NCBI GenBank assembly: GCA_011772755.1
Contig: WVYX01000031.1
Span: 1-60,589 of the forward strand
From: Gemmatimonadales bacterium
Lineage (GTDB): Bacteria; Gemmatimonadota; Gemmatimonadetes; Gemmatimonadales; GWC2-71-9
DNA: 60,589 nt
Reading direction: 5' to 3'
The position numbers and the translations under genes were made by a program. Below are positions 24,850-37,043 of this stretch, in pieces (within the stretch, counting starts at the first letter, position 1; each line of letters begins with the position of its first letter). The notes beneath the pieces are model-generated. The model searched no databases, was not told where the DNA came from, and was given only the letters and a program-made list of their open reading frames with translations.

Positions 24850-25025
24850 CGACCCCTGCGATGACAACCGCTGAGTGGATCTGCACCTCGTGCGGCGCGA
24901 CCAACCGAAAGCTGGTCGGCGTCGATGTGACAGAAGTGGAAGACAGATGCGTCACGTGTCGCACGACGCACCTCGTCAGGAAGGACGAACGGCCCGTACG
25001 GTGGCAAGCGACCGCAAAGGCATAA
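24846..25025 (+). CDS. Small zinc-ribbon protein between ruvA and ruvB
   Basis: 59 residues starting in the ruvA stop (ATGA). Two C-x2-C pairs (CTSC near residue 13 and CVTC near residue 35) make a likely zinc ribbon, followed by a basic tail. No family recognised. The 3' end overlaps the proposed ruvB GTG start by 25 bp in another frame. Strong context support: same strand, ATGA coupling, high G/C third positions. Confidence 0.7.
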   Translation: MTTPAMTTAEWICTSCGATNRKLVGVDVTEVEDRCVTCRTTHLVRKDERPVRWQATAKA

Positions 25026-26063
25026 GCCGCACCGAGATCACCACGCCGGAGCCACTCCCCGAGGAGAAATCCGCTGAGGCCTCGCTGCGGCCCTCCCGGA
25101 TGGATGAGTTCGTCGGCCAAGCCAGGGTGAAGGAGAGCCTCCAGATCGCCATCGCCGCGGCGCGGCAGCGGGGCGAGCCGCTGGATCACACCCTGTTTTT
25201 CGGACCACCGGGCCTGGGAAAGACCACACTGGCAATGCTCATCGCTAAGGAGATGGGGGTGAACATCCGCACCTCGAGCGGGCCGGTGCTCGAGAAGCCC
25301 GGCGATCTGGTGGGATTGCTCACGACCCTCAAGCCCGGCGACATCCTGTTCATCGACGAGATCCACCGCCTCCGGCCCGCCCTCGAGGAGTTCCTCTATC
25401 CGGCCATGGAAGACTACCGCGTCGACGTTCGGATCAGCGAAGGCCCCCATGCCCAGACGATCCCAATGGGCGTGGAGCCGTTCACGCTGATCGGCGCCTC
25501 CACTCGGTATGGCATGCTCACCCCCCCCATGCGGGCTCGATTCGGCATGGTTGAGCGCCTCGGTTACTACCCCGCAGAGGATTTGCAGCAGATCGTGACG
25601 CGCTCGGCTGCCATCCTCTCGGTGCGGACTGAGCCGGATGGCGCCAGCGAGATCGCCAAACGCAGCCGGGGGACACCGCGGGTGGCGAATCGTCTCCTCC
25701 GGCGGGTGCGGGACTACGCCCAGGTGCGGGCCGACGGCAGTATCACCACCGAGGTCGCCCAGGCAGCCCTCAGCCGACTCAATGTTGATGAGTACGGCCT
25801 CGACGACATGGACGCCCGGATCCTGCAGATCATCATTGAGAAGTACGACGGCGGGCCTGTGGGATTGAACACCATCGCGGTGGCCGTGGGGGAAGACGCC
25901 GGCACGCTCGAGGAGGTGTACGAACCTTTTCTGATCCAGCAGGGTTTCCTGCACCGCACGCCCCGGGGCCGCACCGCCAGCCCTGCAGCGTACCGGCACT
26001 TCGGCTACACGCTTCCCACCACGGCATCCGGTGAGCAGAGGTCGATGTTTGGCGACGACACCG

Positions 26064-26071
<8 letters not shown>
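25001..26071 (+). CDS. ruvB: Holliday junction helicase RuvB
   Basis: AAA+ motor that drives branch migration on RuvA. 356 residues from GTG at 25001. Family start pattern [13 protein letters not shown], Walker [12 protein letters not shown], Walker [11 protein letters not shown], sensor I region [10 protein letters not shown], arginine-finger region MRARFGM, C-terminal winged helix ([27 protein letters not shown]). The frame stays open upstream to 24875, but that part overlaps the zinc-ribbon gene and is not RuvB-like. Confidence 0.96.
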
Positions 26072-28564
<2,493 letters not shown>

Positions 28565-28568
<4 letters not shown>

Positions 28569-29110
28569 CCGTGCGGGAGATCCACCTGCTTGGGTCTCCG
28601 GTCCTGCGCCAACGCGCGGACGAGGTCGGTGCCGTCGACGGTGAGATCCGGCAACTGGTCAAAGATCTGTTCGACACCATGCACGGCGACAACGGCATCG
28701 GGCTCGCCGCAAACCAGATCGGCATCGCCCGCCGCGTGGCGGTCGTGCAGACCGAAGACGACGACGCCGTGGTGCTGATCGATCCTATGATCGTCGAACG
28801 CGAGGGCAAGATCCGCGGGGAAGAGGGTTGCCTCTCAATCCCCGATATCTTCGCTGACGTCGACCGGGCAGCGCGAGTGGTGGTGGAGACCACCACCGTT
28901 GAGAACGAGCGGGTTCGGGTCGAAGCAAACGATCTCGCTTCCCGTGCGATCCAACACGAGATCGACCACCTCGATGGCGTGCTCTTTCTCGATCACCTCA
29001 GTCCCCTGAAGCGCCGGATGCTGTTGAAGAAGTGGCGAAAGCTCCGCAAGGGAGAGACCGGATACCTGAAGAAAGTCTCTGCCGAGGCCGGTGCGCCGGC
29101 GAGGTTCTAG
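28565..29110 (+). CDS. def: Peptide deformylase
   Basis: Removes the formyl group from nascent proteins. 181 residues. Three motifs intact: GIGLAANQIG, EEGCLSIPD (metal Cys) and QHEIDHLDG (metal HExxH). Starts in the yajC stop; its own stop overlaps the fmt GTG (TAGTG), giving the usual def-fmt pair. Confidence 0.97.
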
Positions 29111-30045
29111 TGTTGCGGACCGTATTCTTCGGCACACCCGAGTTCGCCGTCCCTTCCTTGCGGGCGCTCATCGGCGAGGGGTTCGACATCGCCGCCGTTG
29201 TGACCCAGCCAGACCGTCCCCGGGGTCGTTCCCGGTCGACGTTGATCCCACCCCCGGTGAAGGTGGCAGCGCTGGAGGAAGGGCTCACTGTGCTGCAACC
29301 GGAACAGCCCAACAAGCCCGAGTTCATCGGGCAACTGCGTGGCGTGGAACACGACATCGGCGTCGTGGTGGCTTACGGGCACATCCTGAAGCCAGCGCTC
29401 CTAGAGCTGCCTGCGCGGGGGATGTACAACGTCCACGCGTCGCTGCTCCCCAAGTTCCGCGGTGCGGCTCCCATTGAGCACACCATCCTCGAGGGGTGCC
29501 TGGAAAGCGGGGTCTCCATCATGCAGATGGAGGCCGGCATGGACACCGGGCCGGTGCTGCTGCAGGTCTCCACGCCCATCGCGCCTGACGAAACCGGCGG
29601 TGAGCTCACCGCCCGCCTGGCCGAACTGGGTGCCCTCGCACTAGTGGAGGCGCTGGCCCTGATCGAGGTTGACGCGGTGACGCCCGAACCCCAGGACCAC
29701 ACCCAGGCGACCTACGCCCCCAAGATCACCCGGGAACTGACCCGGATCCGATGGGACGAACCCGCACAGCGAATTGCCCGGCAGGTGCGTGCCTTCGATC
29801 CAAAGCCAGGTGCGTGGACCGCCCTCCGCGACCGGGAGGTCAAGCTCTTCGGGCCGCGGCTCGCCAACGAGTGGGAGGCTGAGGACCTCCCCGGCCAAGT
29901 GATCGAAACCGACCCCGCGTTCACCGTCGCAACCGGTGAGGGTGCGCTGCAGTTCTTGGACGTCCAGCCCGCCGGGCGGCAGCGGATGGCGGCGTCGGAG
30001 TGGATCAGGGGACGGGGTGCCGCCAAAGGCGACCGCTTCGAGTGA
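29110..30045 (+). CDS. fmt: Methionyl-tRNA formyltransferase
   Basis: 311 residues. TVFFGTPEFAVPSL at the N-terminus, HASLLPKFRGAAPIEHTI with the catalytic Asn/His region, and the C-terminal OB-like domain with KITRELTRIRWDEPAQRI. Start GTG at 29110 is set by the def stop overlap. An in-frame upstream reading lies inside def. The end overlaps thiE. Confidence 0.96.
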   Translation: MLRTVFFGTPEFAVPSLRALIGEGFDIAAVVTQPDRPRGRSRSTLIPPPVKVAALEEGLTVLQPEQPNKPEFIGQLRGVEHDIGVVVAYGHILKPALLELPARGMYNVHASLLPKFRGAAPIEHTILEGCLESGVSIMQMEAGMDTGPVLLQVSTPIAPDETGGELTARLAELGALALVEALALIEVDAVTPEPQDHTQATYAPKITRELTRIRWDEPAQRIARQVRAFDPKPGAWTALRDREVKLFGPRLANEWEAEDLPGQVIETDPAFTVATGEGALQFLDVQPAGRQRMAASEWIRGRGAAKGDRFE

Positions 30046-30653
30046 AACACGGCCTTCCCCGGCTCCACGCCGTTACCGACGACGACGTTCTCGGCCTCTC
30101 CGATTTTGCTTCCCGATCTCGGGCCATCGCCCTGGCAGGCGACGTGGTCATTCACGTCCGGGGGCGATCGGCCGGCGGACGGCGTCTGACCGAAGCGGCC
30201 GCAGCGGTCCGGGAAGCAGGCGGCACGGTGTTCATCAACGACCGCGCCGATGTGGTGAAGATCGTGGGCGCCGCCGGCATCCACCTACCGGCCGACGGCC
30301 TGCCGACAGAGACCGTGCGGAGAATGCTCGGTCCCGACATTCTCATAGGTCGGTCAACGCACAGCCCCGAAGAGGGACGCGCGGCAGCGGAGGCGGGAGC
30401 AGACTACGTGTTTCTCGGACCCATTTGGGAGACGACCTCCCATCCAACGCGCCAACCGCTAGGTCCCGGGGCCATCGCCGCAGCCCATCCCGCCCGCGTG
30501 ATCGCCATCGGCGGGGTCACGCCGGAACGGGCACGGATCTGCCGCGAAGCGGGGGCCCATGGCGTCGCCGCCATCTCCGCGCTCTGGTGGGCGCCCGACC
30601 CCGGTTCGGCAGCTGCCGAGATGTTGGTATCTTTAGGCGGTGAGCGGGGATAG
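30042..30653 (+). CDS. thiE: Thiamine-phosphate synthase (ThiE/TenI family)
   Basis: 203 residues, TIM barrel. LHAVTDDDVL, INDRADV, GIHLPADGLP, GRSTHSPEE, DYVFLGPIWETTSHPTR and VIAIGGVTPE follow the ThiE pattern and order. The final Thr-Lys of the phosphate site reads Thr-Arg, so a TenI-like role cannot be excluded; position next to thiS-thiG favours thiamine synthesis. GTG overlaps the fmt stop. The next 84 bp contain a heptamer repeat and no gene. Confidence 0.85.
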   Translation: MKHGLPRLHAVTDDDVLGLSDFASRSRAIALAGDVVIHVRGRSAGGRRLTEAAAAVREAGGTVFINDRADVVKIVGAAGIHLPADGLPTETVRRMLGPDILIGRSTHSPEEGRAAAEAGADYVFLGPIWETTSHPTRQPLGPGAIAAAHPARVIAIGGVTPERARICREAGAHGVAAISALWWAPDPGSAAAEMLVSLGGERG

Positions 30654-30698
30654 AAGTTCGGGCCAGGGTTTGTGGACCGACGGTAGGGAAGCTGCCTG

Positions 30699-30726
30699 CT
30701 AATTGCGAATTGCCAATTGCGAACTG
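30699..30726. repeat. Heptamer array upstream of thiS
   Basis: Four units: CTAATTG, CGAATTG, CCAATTG, CGAACTG. Only the right-arm type is present. It ends 11 bp before the thiS ATG, and the following TCTGCCGAATGCCTGAGG resembles the tail of other family members, so the start codon lies inside it. Confidence 0.85.
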
Positions 30727-30737
30727 TCGTCTGCCGA

Positions 30738-30950
30738 ATGCCTGAGGCAATCACCGTCGTCGTGAACGGCGAGGAGCGCCGAGTCGGAGCGCAGGCGTCG
30801 CTCCTTGACCTGTTGGCACTCCTCGAGCTGGATCCCCGGGGGGTAGTAGTGGAACTGAACCGGGAGATCGTGCGCCGGCCCCAGCTCGGCGAGAAGACGC
30901 TGCACGACGGTGACCGGGTAGAGCTGGTCCATTTCGTGGGTGGCGGGTGA
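30738..30950 (+). CDS. thiS: Sulfur carrier protein ThiS
   Basis: 70 residues, ubiquitin-like fold. N-terminal [13 protein letters not shown] and C-terminal VHFVGGG with the terminal Gly-Gly needed for adenylation and thiocarboxylation. Start ATG gives MPEAIT. It donates sulfur to ThiG, encoded 31 bp downstream. Confidence 0.93.
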   Translation: MPEAITVVVNGEERRVGAQASLLDLLALLELDPRGVVVELNREIVRRPQLGEKTLHDGDRVELVHFVGGG

Positions 30951-30981
30951 GCGTGGAGCCGCAACTGAAGGAGCTGGTGCA

Positions 30982-31779
30982 ATGACTACCACTGTCGCCA
31001 CACTCGTCGACCAGCCGCTTGCGATCGGGGGCCGCGAGTTTCGCTCCCGACTCATGGTCGGCACCGGCAAGTACCGGGACAACGAGACCATGGCGCGAGC
31101 GATCAAGGCATCCGGTGCCGAGATCGTGACGGTGGCCGTACGCCGGGTAGATCTCGACCGCACGAAGCAAGAGGGAATCCTCTTTCATCTGGATCCGAAG
31201 CGTTACTTCCTGCTGGCGAACACCGCCGGCTGCTACACGGCCGACGATGCGATTCGCTACGCACGCCTGGCTCGCGAGGCGGGGTTCAACGAGTTCATCA
31301 AGCTCGAGGTAATCGGCGACGAGGAGACCCTCCTGCCCGACGTCGAGGGCCTCTTGCAGGCAGCGCGGACGCTGGTGCAGGAGGGCTTCGAGGTGATGGC
31401 GTACACGAACGAGGACCTGGTCACCGCCCTCAAGCTGGAGGACACCGGCTGCGCCGCCATCATGCCCCTGGCCTCCCCCATAGGCAGTGGGCTCGGCCTC
31501 ATCAACCCCTACACCGTTCGCACGATCAAGCGTCGCGTGTCAAAGCCCGTCATCGTCGACGCCGGCGTCGGTACGGCGTCTGACGCGTGCGTCACCATGG
31601 AACAGGGGGTGGATGGCATCCTGATGAACACCGCAATCGCCGCGGCCCAGGATCCCATCGCCATGGCCCGGGCAATGGGCCATGCGGTCGAGGCCGGTCG
31701 GTTGGCATACCTTGCCGGCCGGATGCCGCGGCGGGAGATCGCCCTTCCATCGAGTCCCACGACCGGCATGCTGGACTGA
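30982..31779 (+). CDS. thiG: Thiazole synthase
   Basis: Builds the thiazole ring from deoxyxylulose phosphate, ThiS thiocarboxylate and dehydroglycine. 265 residues. [57 protein letters not shown] and [11 protein letters not shown] follow the family closely. ATG at 30982 with AAGGAG before it. The longer reading to 30940 overlaps thiS and lacks support. Confidence 0.97.
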   Translation: MTTTVATLVDQPLAIGGREFRSRLMVGTGKYRDNETMARAIKASGAEIVTVAVRRVDLDRTKQEGILFHLDPKRYFLLANTAGCYTADDAIRYARLAREAGFNEFIKLEVIGDEETLLPDVEGLLQAARTLVQEGFEVMAYTNEDLVTALKLEDTGCAAIMPLASPIGSGLGLINPYTVRTIKRRVSKPVIVDAGVGTASDACVTMEQGVDGILMNTAIAAAQDPIAMARAMGHAVEAGRLAYLAGRMPRREIALPSSPTTGMLD

Positions 31780-33041
31780 CGGCCGCCGTCGGGACGGCCG
31801 CCCGCGACGCTGCGCTCAGCATCCTGCGCGGCGTGCGCAGAGATCGACCCTTCGAGGCCGTGCTCGAAGAGGCGGTCACTCAGCTCGATCACGCCGACCG
31901 ACGGCTGGCGCACGAGATTGCCGCAGGCGTGCTCCGGACCCGAGACGAGCTGGACGGCCAGATCACGCCCCTCGTATCCGGAGACTGGCGCCGAACTCCC
32001 GCCGATCTCAAGGATCTCTTGCGCATCGGTGCGTACCAGGTGCTCCGGCTGTCTCGGGTGCCTGGGTACGCCGCGGTGCAGACCACCGTGGAGGTGGCCA
32101 AGGGCGTCGCCGGTGCCAGGGGCGCGCGTTTGGTCAACGCGGTATTACGCCGGCTGGTGGACGGAATTGCCCGGGGAGAGACGACCGCTTCCACCACCGA
32201 CTTGGCGGGTCGGTACTCCCATCCGGCATGGCTGGTGGACAGATGGATCGAGCGCTACGGGACCCACGAGACGGAGGCGTTGCTGCGCCACAACAACGAG
32301 CGCCCCCGCCTCGTACTCCAGCCCGCGCGCCAGACCGTTGACCAGCTTCAGGCTGCGTTGACGGCGGAAGCCGTGCCTTTCCACGATGCGCCCCTCGGTG
32401 CGGGCCTCGTAGTGGAAGCTCGACGGGTGCTGGGGCTACCTGGCTTCGAGGCTGGAGCGTTCATAGTCCAGGACCCGGCCCAGGCGCGGCTGGTGCAGTT
32501 CGCTGCGATTCCCGAAAACTCGGTGGTGTGGGACGCCTGCGCCGCGCCCGGTGGGAAAGCGGTGCTCCTCAGTCACGGTTGCCGCCGTGTGATCGCCTCC
32601 GACAACCGGCGGGATCGTGCGGCCCGCCTCAAGGAGACGGTGACACGGGCCGCTGCGGGTGTTTCATTATTGCTCGCTGACGCCTGCCGTCCCCCGATCC
32701 GAGCAGGCAGCATCGACGTCGTGGTTGTGGATGCCCCCTGCAGCGCCACAGGGACCATGGCGCGGCACCCGGACGCCCGGTGGCGGCTGTCTCCCCGCCG
32801 GCTCGCCCGGCTCGTGCAACTGCAGGCGCAAATACTGGACGGGGTGGCAGCAACACTTCGCCCCGCTGGCTTGTTGGTGTACATGACGTGCTCGCTGGAG
32901 CCGGAGGAGAACGAGGAGCAAGTGGATCGCTTCCTGGAGCGGCGTTCCGACTTCCGGCGGGAAGGTGATGACTTGTTCATCTTCCCACCGGATGCGGGAA
33001 CAGACGGGGGGTATGGGACCCGGTTGAGGCGAGTGGCATGA
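31776..33041 (+). CDS. rsmB: 16S rRNA (cytosine-967-C5)-methyltransferase
   Basis: About 421 residues. N-terminal NusB-like RNA-binding domain ([18 protein letters not shown] ... [12 protein letters not shown] ... TVEVAK ... [10 protein letters not shown]), then a SAM methyltransferase: [27 protein letters not shown] (first Cys) and [10 protein letters not shown] (catalytic Cys). No ATG, GTG or TTG precedes the domain in frame after the thiG stop. The best start is CTG at 31776, overlapping the thiG stop as CTGA, in line with ATGA/GTGA couplings nearby. The start is therefore uncertain; the function is not. Confidence 0.9.
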   Translation: MTAAVGTAARDAALSILRGVRRDRPFEAVLEEAVTQLDHADRRLAHEIAAGVLRTRDELDGQITPLVSGDWRRTPADLKDLLRIGAYQVLRLSRVPGYAAVQTTVEVAKGVAGARGARLVNAVLRRLVDGIARGETTASTTDLAGRYSHPAWLVDRWIERYGTHETEALLRHNNERPRLVLQPARQTVDQLQAALTAEAVPFHDAPLGAGLVVEARRVLGLPGFEAGAFIVQDPAQARLVQFAAIPENSVVWDACAAPGGKAVLLSHGCRRVIASDNRRDRAARLKETVTRAAAGVSLLLADACRPPIRAGSIDVVVVDAPCSATGTMARHPDARWRLSPRRLARLVQLQAQILDGVAATLRPAGLLVYMTCSLEPEENEEQVDRFLERRSDFRREGDDLFIFPPDAGTDGGYGTRLRRVA

Positions 33042-33847
33042 AGTTCCGGCGCCACGTCCCTCGGAGCGTCGACTGGACCGCCTGGCCGAGGAAGCTGATT
33101 GGGAGATTCGCCAGGATGGGCCGTCTGGGGCCGGGCCGACGAATCCTCGTGTGGCTCAGCGGAGCCGTCGCCGCGTTCGTGGTAGGGTATATCTTCGCCG
33201 CCCTCGTCCTCTTCCCTGCGCCGATCTTCGCAGCCACCATTGTGGTGCCCCGCCTCCTGGGGATGGCGCAACAGGACGCGGAGCAGACGCTGACGCAGGC
33301 CGGTCTCACCGTGGGAACCGCGGACTTCGTGGCCCACCCCGAGGTGGCGCGCGGGGATGTCGTGTGGCAGGATCCGCCACCGGGCGTGGCCGTGACTCGG
33401 GGAACTCCGGTAGACATCTCGCTGAGTGGTGGGCCGCAGCGAGTCCCCGTGCCGGACCTTGCCGGGTACGACGCAGCCCTGGCCACCCAACTGATCCTGG
33501 CGGCGGGTCTCCGGGTGGGCTACGTAGACTCGACCCAAGCGCCAGTGCCCAAAGGCGTGGTGGTCAACACCCGCCCGCCGGCGGGCACCACGCTAACCCC
33601 TGGCAGAGGCATCACCTTGGTGGTGAGCGTCGGAGCACCTACGATTACGGTACCGGATCTCACGGGCCTCACCCGAGAGGACGCACGGGACATGCTGGAA
33701 CAGGTAGGTCTGACCCTGGGCACGGCCATGCGCCGCACGTCCAACGCCGGCGAGCCCGGCACGGTCATCGAGCAGAATCCGGCGCCCGGGACGTTGAGCG
33801 CTCCGGGAACCGCGGTCGATATCACTTTGGCGCGACGGGGGAGCTGA
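33038..33847 (+). CDS. Membrane-anchored protein with three PASTA domains
   Basis: 269 residues. Basic N-terminus, one membrane helix (about residues 35-60), then three PASTA repeats (about 68-132, 133-202, 203-266), each with VPDL-type starts and PP.GT/NPAPGT ends. PASTA domains bind muropeptides or crosslinked wall, usually on Ser/Thr kinases or PBPs. Here no kinase or PBP domain is attached. It may be a periplasmic wall sensor. ATGA overlap with rsmB. Confidence 0.9.
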   Translation: MKFRRHVPRSVDWTAWPRKLIGRFARMGRLGPGRRILVWLSGAVAAFVVGYIFAALVLFPAPIFAATIVVPRLLGMAQQDAEQTLTQAGLTVGTADFVAHPEVARGDVVWQDPPPGVAVTRGTPVDISLSGGPQRVPVPDLAGYDAALATQLILAAGLRVGYVDSTQAPVPKGVVVNTRPPAGTTLTPGRGITLVVSVGAPTITVPDLTGLTREDARDMLEQVGLTLGTAMRRTSNAGEPGTVIEQNPAPGTLSAPGTAVDITLARRGS

Positions 33848-34518
33848 TGAAGCCCGAGATTCGCATTTGCCCGAGCGTGCTGAGCGCCGACCTAGCGAAG
33901 CTCGCCGAGCAGGTTACCGCCGTCGAGGCGGGCGGGGCCGATTGGATCCACGTGGATGTGATGGACGGTCACTTCGTCCCGAATCTGACCGTCGGGGCCG
34001 ATCTGGTGGCCGCGCTGCGGCGCATCACCGACCTCCCGCTGGACGTGCATCTCATGGTGCAGCGACCCGAGTGGTACATTGCGCCCTTCGCCGAGGCGGG
34101 TGCATCGGTGTTTACCTTCCACCCAGAGGCGACCGGCCACGTCCAGCGCCAGCTGCAGCAGGTTCGCGCCTGTGGGATGCTGGCGGGCCTGGCCCTCAAT
34201 CCCGGTACACCGCTGTCCTTTGCCGAGGAAGTGATCGACGATCTGGATCTACTGCTAGTCATGACGGTGAACCCCGGCTTCCCAGCCCAGCGGTACATCG
34301 CGAGCTCGTCGCAGAAGATCGCCCGGTCGCGTCAGCTGCTGCGGCAGTACAACAGTCAGGCGTACCTGGAAGTGGACGGCGGGATTTCCCGGGAGACCAT
34401 TGGAGAAGCCTCCTCGGCCGGCGCCGACACATTCGTCGCCGGCTCGGCGATCTTTTCAGTGGAAGACCCGGGGCGAGAAGTGCAGGAGCTACGCAAACGT
34501 TGTCTCCCGGCGGCATGA
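33847..34518 (+). CDS. rpe: Ribulose-phosphate 3-epimerase
   Basis: 223 residues, TIM barrel of the pentose-phosphate pathway. CPSVLSADLAKL, WIHVDVMDGHFVPNLT (metal His/Asp), DVHLMV, NPGTPLS, VMTVNPGFPAQRYI and EVDGGIS are all diagnostic; GQ in the MTVNPGFGGQ motif reads PA. ATG at 33847 overlaps the PASTA stop (TGATG). Confidence 0.96.
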   Translation: MKPEIRICPSVLSADLAKLAEQVTAVEAGGADWIHVDVMDGHFVPNLTVGADLVAALRRITDLPLDVHLMVQRPEWYIAPFAEAGASVFTFHPEATGHVQRQLQQVRACGMLAGLALNPGTPLSFAEEVIDDLDLLLVMTVNPGFPAQRYIASSSQKIARSRQLLRQYNSQAYLEVDGGISRETIGEASSAGADTFVAGSAIFSVEDPGREVQELRKRCLPAA

Positions 34519-35084
34519 CGATGTCTCAGAAAGGACAGTGGATCATCGTTCTGGCGATCGTGGGCCTGCTCGGTGGCGCCCTCATCGCCGGGCTCGCACT
34601 TTCGCCTACGCTCGAGCCGGTGGGGGTGGGAAGCAAGGCTCCTGAATTCCAGGCCGTGGATGTGGCAACCGGTGATACGGTGGGGCTGAACCAGTATCAG
34701 GGCGAGGTGGTGTTGCTGAACATCTGGGCCACCTGGTGTGTCCCCTGTGAGCAGGAGATGCCATCGATGCAGCGGCTGCACGAGGAGCTGGCCGACAGTG
34801 GTCTCAGGATCGTGGCCGTGAGCGTGGATGACGGGAGCCGTGAGATGGTGCGATCGTGGACGGACGAGCGCGGTCTCACATTCGACATCCTCCACGACCA
34901 GAGCGGCCGCATTAGCCGGCTCTACCAGACGACCGGCGTGCCAGAGAGCTTTGTCATCGACACCTTCGGGATCATTGTAGAGAGAGAAATCGGCTGGCGA
35001 GAATGGGATCACCCGGCGCACAAAGCGCTGTTTCGCCGACTCCTCGGCGCCAGTGAAGGCCGTGTGGCGGACGACGGCTCGTAA
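34515..35084 (+). CDS. TlpA/ResA-like thioredoxin-fold protein, membrane anchored
   Basis: 189 residues. N-terminal membrane segment (about 9-30), then a redoxin domain with active site WATWCVPCEQEMP (C-x-x-C) and cis-Pro region TTGVPESFVID. Periplasmic thiol-disulfide reductant, probably for cytochrome c or secreted proteins. ATG at 34515 overlaps the rpe stop; an ATG two codons on is also possible. The end overlaps ybbR by 32 bp. Confidence 0.92.
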   Translation: MTMSQKGQWIIVLAIVGLLGGALIAGLALSPTLEPVGVGSKAPEFQAVDVATGDTVGLNQYQGEVVLLNIWATWCVPCEQEMPSMQRLHEELADSGLRIVAVSVDDGSREMVRSWTDERGLTFDILHDQSGRISRLYQTTGVPESFVIDTFGIIVEREIGWREWDHPAHKALFRRLLGASEGRVADDGS

Positions 35085-36000
35085 GATCCGCGAGCGGATC
35101 GTCGCCAACTGGCCCATCAAGGTCACCGCGCTCGCGTTGGCGTTCATCCTCTGGGTGGCCGTGGCGGTGCAGGAACCCACCGAGCAGCTGGTGCCGGTGC
35201 GGCTGGAAGTCAACCCCCCAGAGGGACGCGCGCTAGTGTCGCAGCTCCCCCAGCTCCGGGCGCTGTATTCCGGACGGGCTCGGGAGTTGATCAAACTCTA
35301 CGCACAGCAGCCGATCATCCGCAAAGAGATCCCCGACACAGTGTCGGGTTCGCTATACACGGTGGAGCTCTCCCTCGCCGACCTCAGTACCACCGACGAT
35401 GCGGACGTGAACGCCACGCTCATCGAGCCCCGCATGTTCACGGTCCAGCTCGACGATGTGGCACAGCGTATGTTGCCCGTCATCCCCCGAGTGCTCGTGG
35501 AACCCGACTCAGGCTACGAGCAGTTCGGGGAGATCACCGTCGATCCGGACTCTGTCATGGTCAGCGGTCCCCAGGCACAGGTCACCCGCATGAGTGACCT
35601 GTTCACTGACTCCCTCAAGCTGAGGCGGTTGCGAGCAGCCCAGCGACGCACGGTTCCCATCGACGCGTCGACCCTGGGCGCCGTACGGGTGTCCCAACCC
35701 GAAGTGGACGTGATCATCGACGTGGCGCCCGTGTCGGAACAGGTCCTCACAGACGTGCCGGTGACGGTGCGGTCGAGCCGCAGCGGGCTGTGGGTTAGCG
35801 ACCCGCCGGCCGTGGCGGTTACCGTCCGCGGGCGTAGTCAGCGTGTCACTCAGCTCACCCGGGACAGCGTCCAGGTCGTCGCCACAATCAGCGGCACGAG
35901 CCGTCAGACGACCGCGCGAGTGGAGGTGACTGCGCCTGCCGACGTGCGGGCATGGGCCACGCCGGACACAGTCGTTGTGCGTCGGAGGGGCCGTGATTGA
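35053..36000 (+). CDS. YbbR-domain protein
   Basis: 315 residues. Membrane helix near residues 21-40 (WPIKVTALALAFILWVAVAV) followed by repeated YbbR-like beta domains (VTVDPDSVMVSGPQAQVTRM; VPVTVRSSRSGLW). YbbR proteins often sit beside the diadenylate cyclase CdaA and modulate it; no cdaA is here. GTG start, overlapping the thioredoxin gene. Confidence 0.85.
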   Translation: MKAVWRTTARKIRERIVANWPIKVTALALAFILWVAVAVQEPTEQLVPVRLEVNPPEGRALVSQLPQLRALYSGRARELIKLYAQQPIIRKEIPDTVSGSLYTVELSLADLSTTDDADVNATLIEPRMFTVQLDDVAQRMLPVIPRVLVEPDSGYEQFGEITVDPDSVMVSGPQAQVTRMSDLFTDSLKLRRLRAAQRRTVPIDASTLGAVRVSQPEVDVIIDVAPVSEQVLTDVPVTVRSSRSGLWVSDPPAVAVTVRGRSQRVTQLTRDSVQVVATISGTSRQTTARVEVTAPADVRAWATPDTVVVRRRGRD

Positions 36001-37039
36001 CGTCGTACTGGGCATCGAAACGTCCTGTGACGAAACGTCGGCAGCGGTGCTCGTGCGCGACGGCCCCCGGCCCGAGCTCGCCAGCCTAGTGATCCTGTCC
36101 CAGGACATCCACACAGTCTTCGGCGGTGTGGTGCCGGAACTCGCAAGCCGCGCCCATCTCACCGCCATCGGTCCCGTGGTGGATCAAGCCCTCAAGCAGG
36201 CCGGCATTCCCCTCGACGCCGTGGACGCAATCGCCGTGACAGCCGGCCCCGGATTGGTGGGTTCACTGCTGGTCGGCGTGTGCTATGCGAAAGCCCTGGC
36301 CGCAGCGGGCGACAAGGCCCTCATCGGGGTGCATCACCTGGAAGCACACATCTTCGCACCCACGATTGAGCATCCCGACCTCGAGCCACCCTTTGTGGCG
36401 CTCATCGTCTCGGGAGGGCACACGCTGCTGCTGGACGTGCCCCAGTGGGGACGGTACCGCGTGCTGGGCGAAACCCGTGACGACGCTGCCGGCGAAGCGT
36501 TCGACAAGGTTGCAAGTATGCTCGAGCTGGGCTACCCCGGAGGTCCTCCCATCGAGCATCTGGCGACGCAGGGGAGCGATCGATTCGATCTGCCACGGCC
36601 CATGCTGGGCCAGGGATTCGATTTCTCGTTCAGCGGTCTGAAGACGGCGGTACTCCACACCGTCCGGGGGGGTGTGGATCTCGACGCCGACAAAGCTGAT
36701 ATCGCGGCATCGTTCCAGGCCGCCGTGTTTGACGTCCTGACCGGCAAGACCAGAGCCGCAGTGGAGCAGACGGGCTACGGGACGGTCGTCCTGGGTGGCG
36801 GAGTTGCCTGCAGCCGGGCCCTCGCGATGCACATGGCCCGCCACCTAACCGGGCTCGCCCGCGTCACAGTTGCCCAGCCGCGCCTCAATGCCGACAACGC
36901 GGCGATGATCGCACGGGCGGGCTGGTTCCACCTGGACCAGGGTGAGCGGAGCGATCTATATCTGGAGGCCGACGCCCGCATGCCGTGGCCGGGGCTCGAG
37001 CGCCAGCCGCGGTTGTCGTCATCACGCCCTCGATCCTGA
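35993..37039 (+). CDS. tsaD: tRNA N6-threonylcarbamoyladenosine synthase subunit TsaD
   Basis: 348 residues, ASKHA ATPase fold. GIETSCDETS at the N-terminus, metal-binding HHLEAHIF, LIVSGGHT, ETRDDAAGEAFDKVA, FSFSGLKTAV and VLGGGVACSRAL are all typical. Makes t6A37 with TsaB/C/E, which are not in the window. GTG at 35993 overlaps ybbR by 8 bp. Confidence 0.96.
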   Translation: MIDVVLGIETSCDETSAAVLVRDGPRPELASLVILSQDIHTVFGGVVPELASRAHLTAIGPVVDQALKQAGIPLDAVDAIAVTAGPGLVGSLLVGVCYAKALAAAGDKALIGVHHLEAHIFAPTIEHPDLEPPFVALIVSGGHTLLLDVPQWGRYRVLGETRDDAAGEAFDKVASMLELGYPGGPPIEHLATQGSDRFDLPRPMLGQGFDFSFSGLKTAVLHTVRGGVDLDADKADIAASFQAAVFDVLTGKTRAAVEQTGYGTVVLGGGVACSRALAMHMARHLTGLARVTVAQPRLNADNAAMIARAGWFHLDQGERSDLYLEADARMPWPGLERQPRLSSSRPRS

Positions 37040-37043
37040 GCCC

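Noticed and set aside
24875-25000. Longer ruvB N-terminus starting at 24875
   Set aside because: The extra 42 residues are not RuvB-like and the same DNA encodes the better-supported zinc-ribbon protein.
30654-30737. TPP riboswitch before thiS-thiG
   Set aside because: Conserved CTGAGA and ACCTGA motifs are absent; the gap is filled by a heptamer array.
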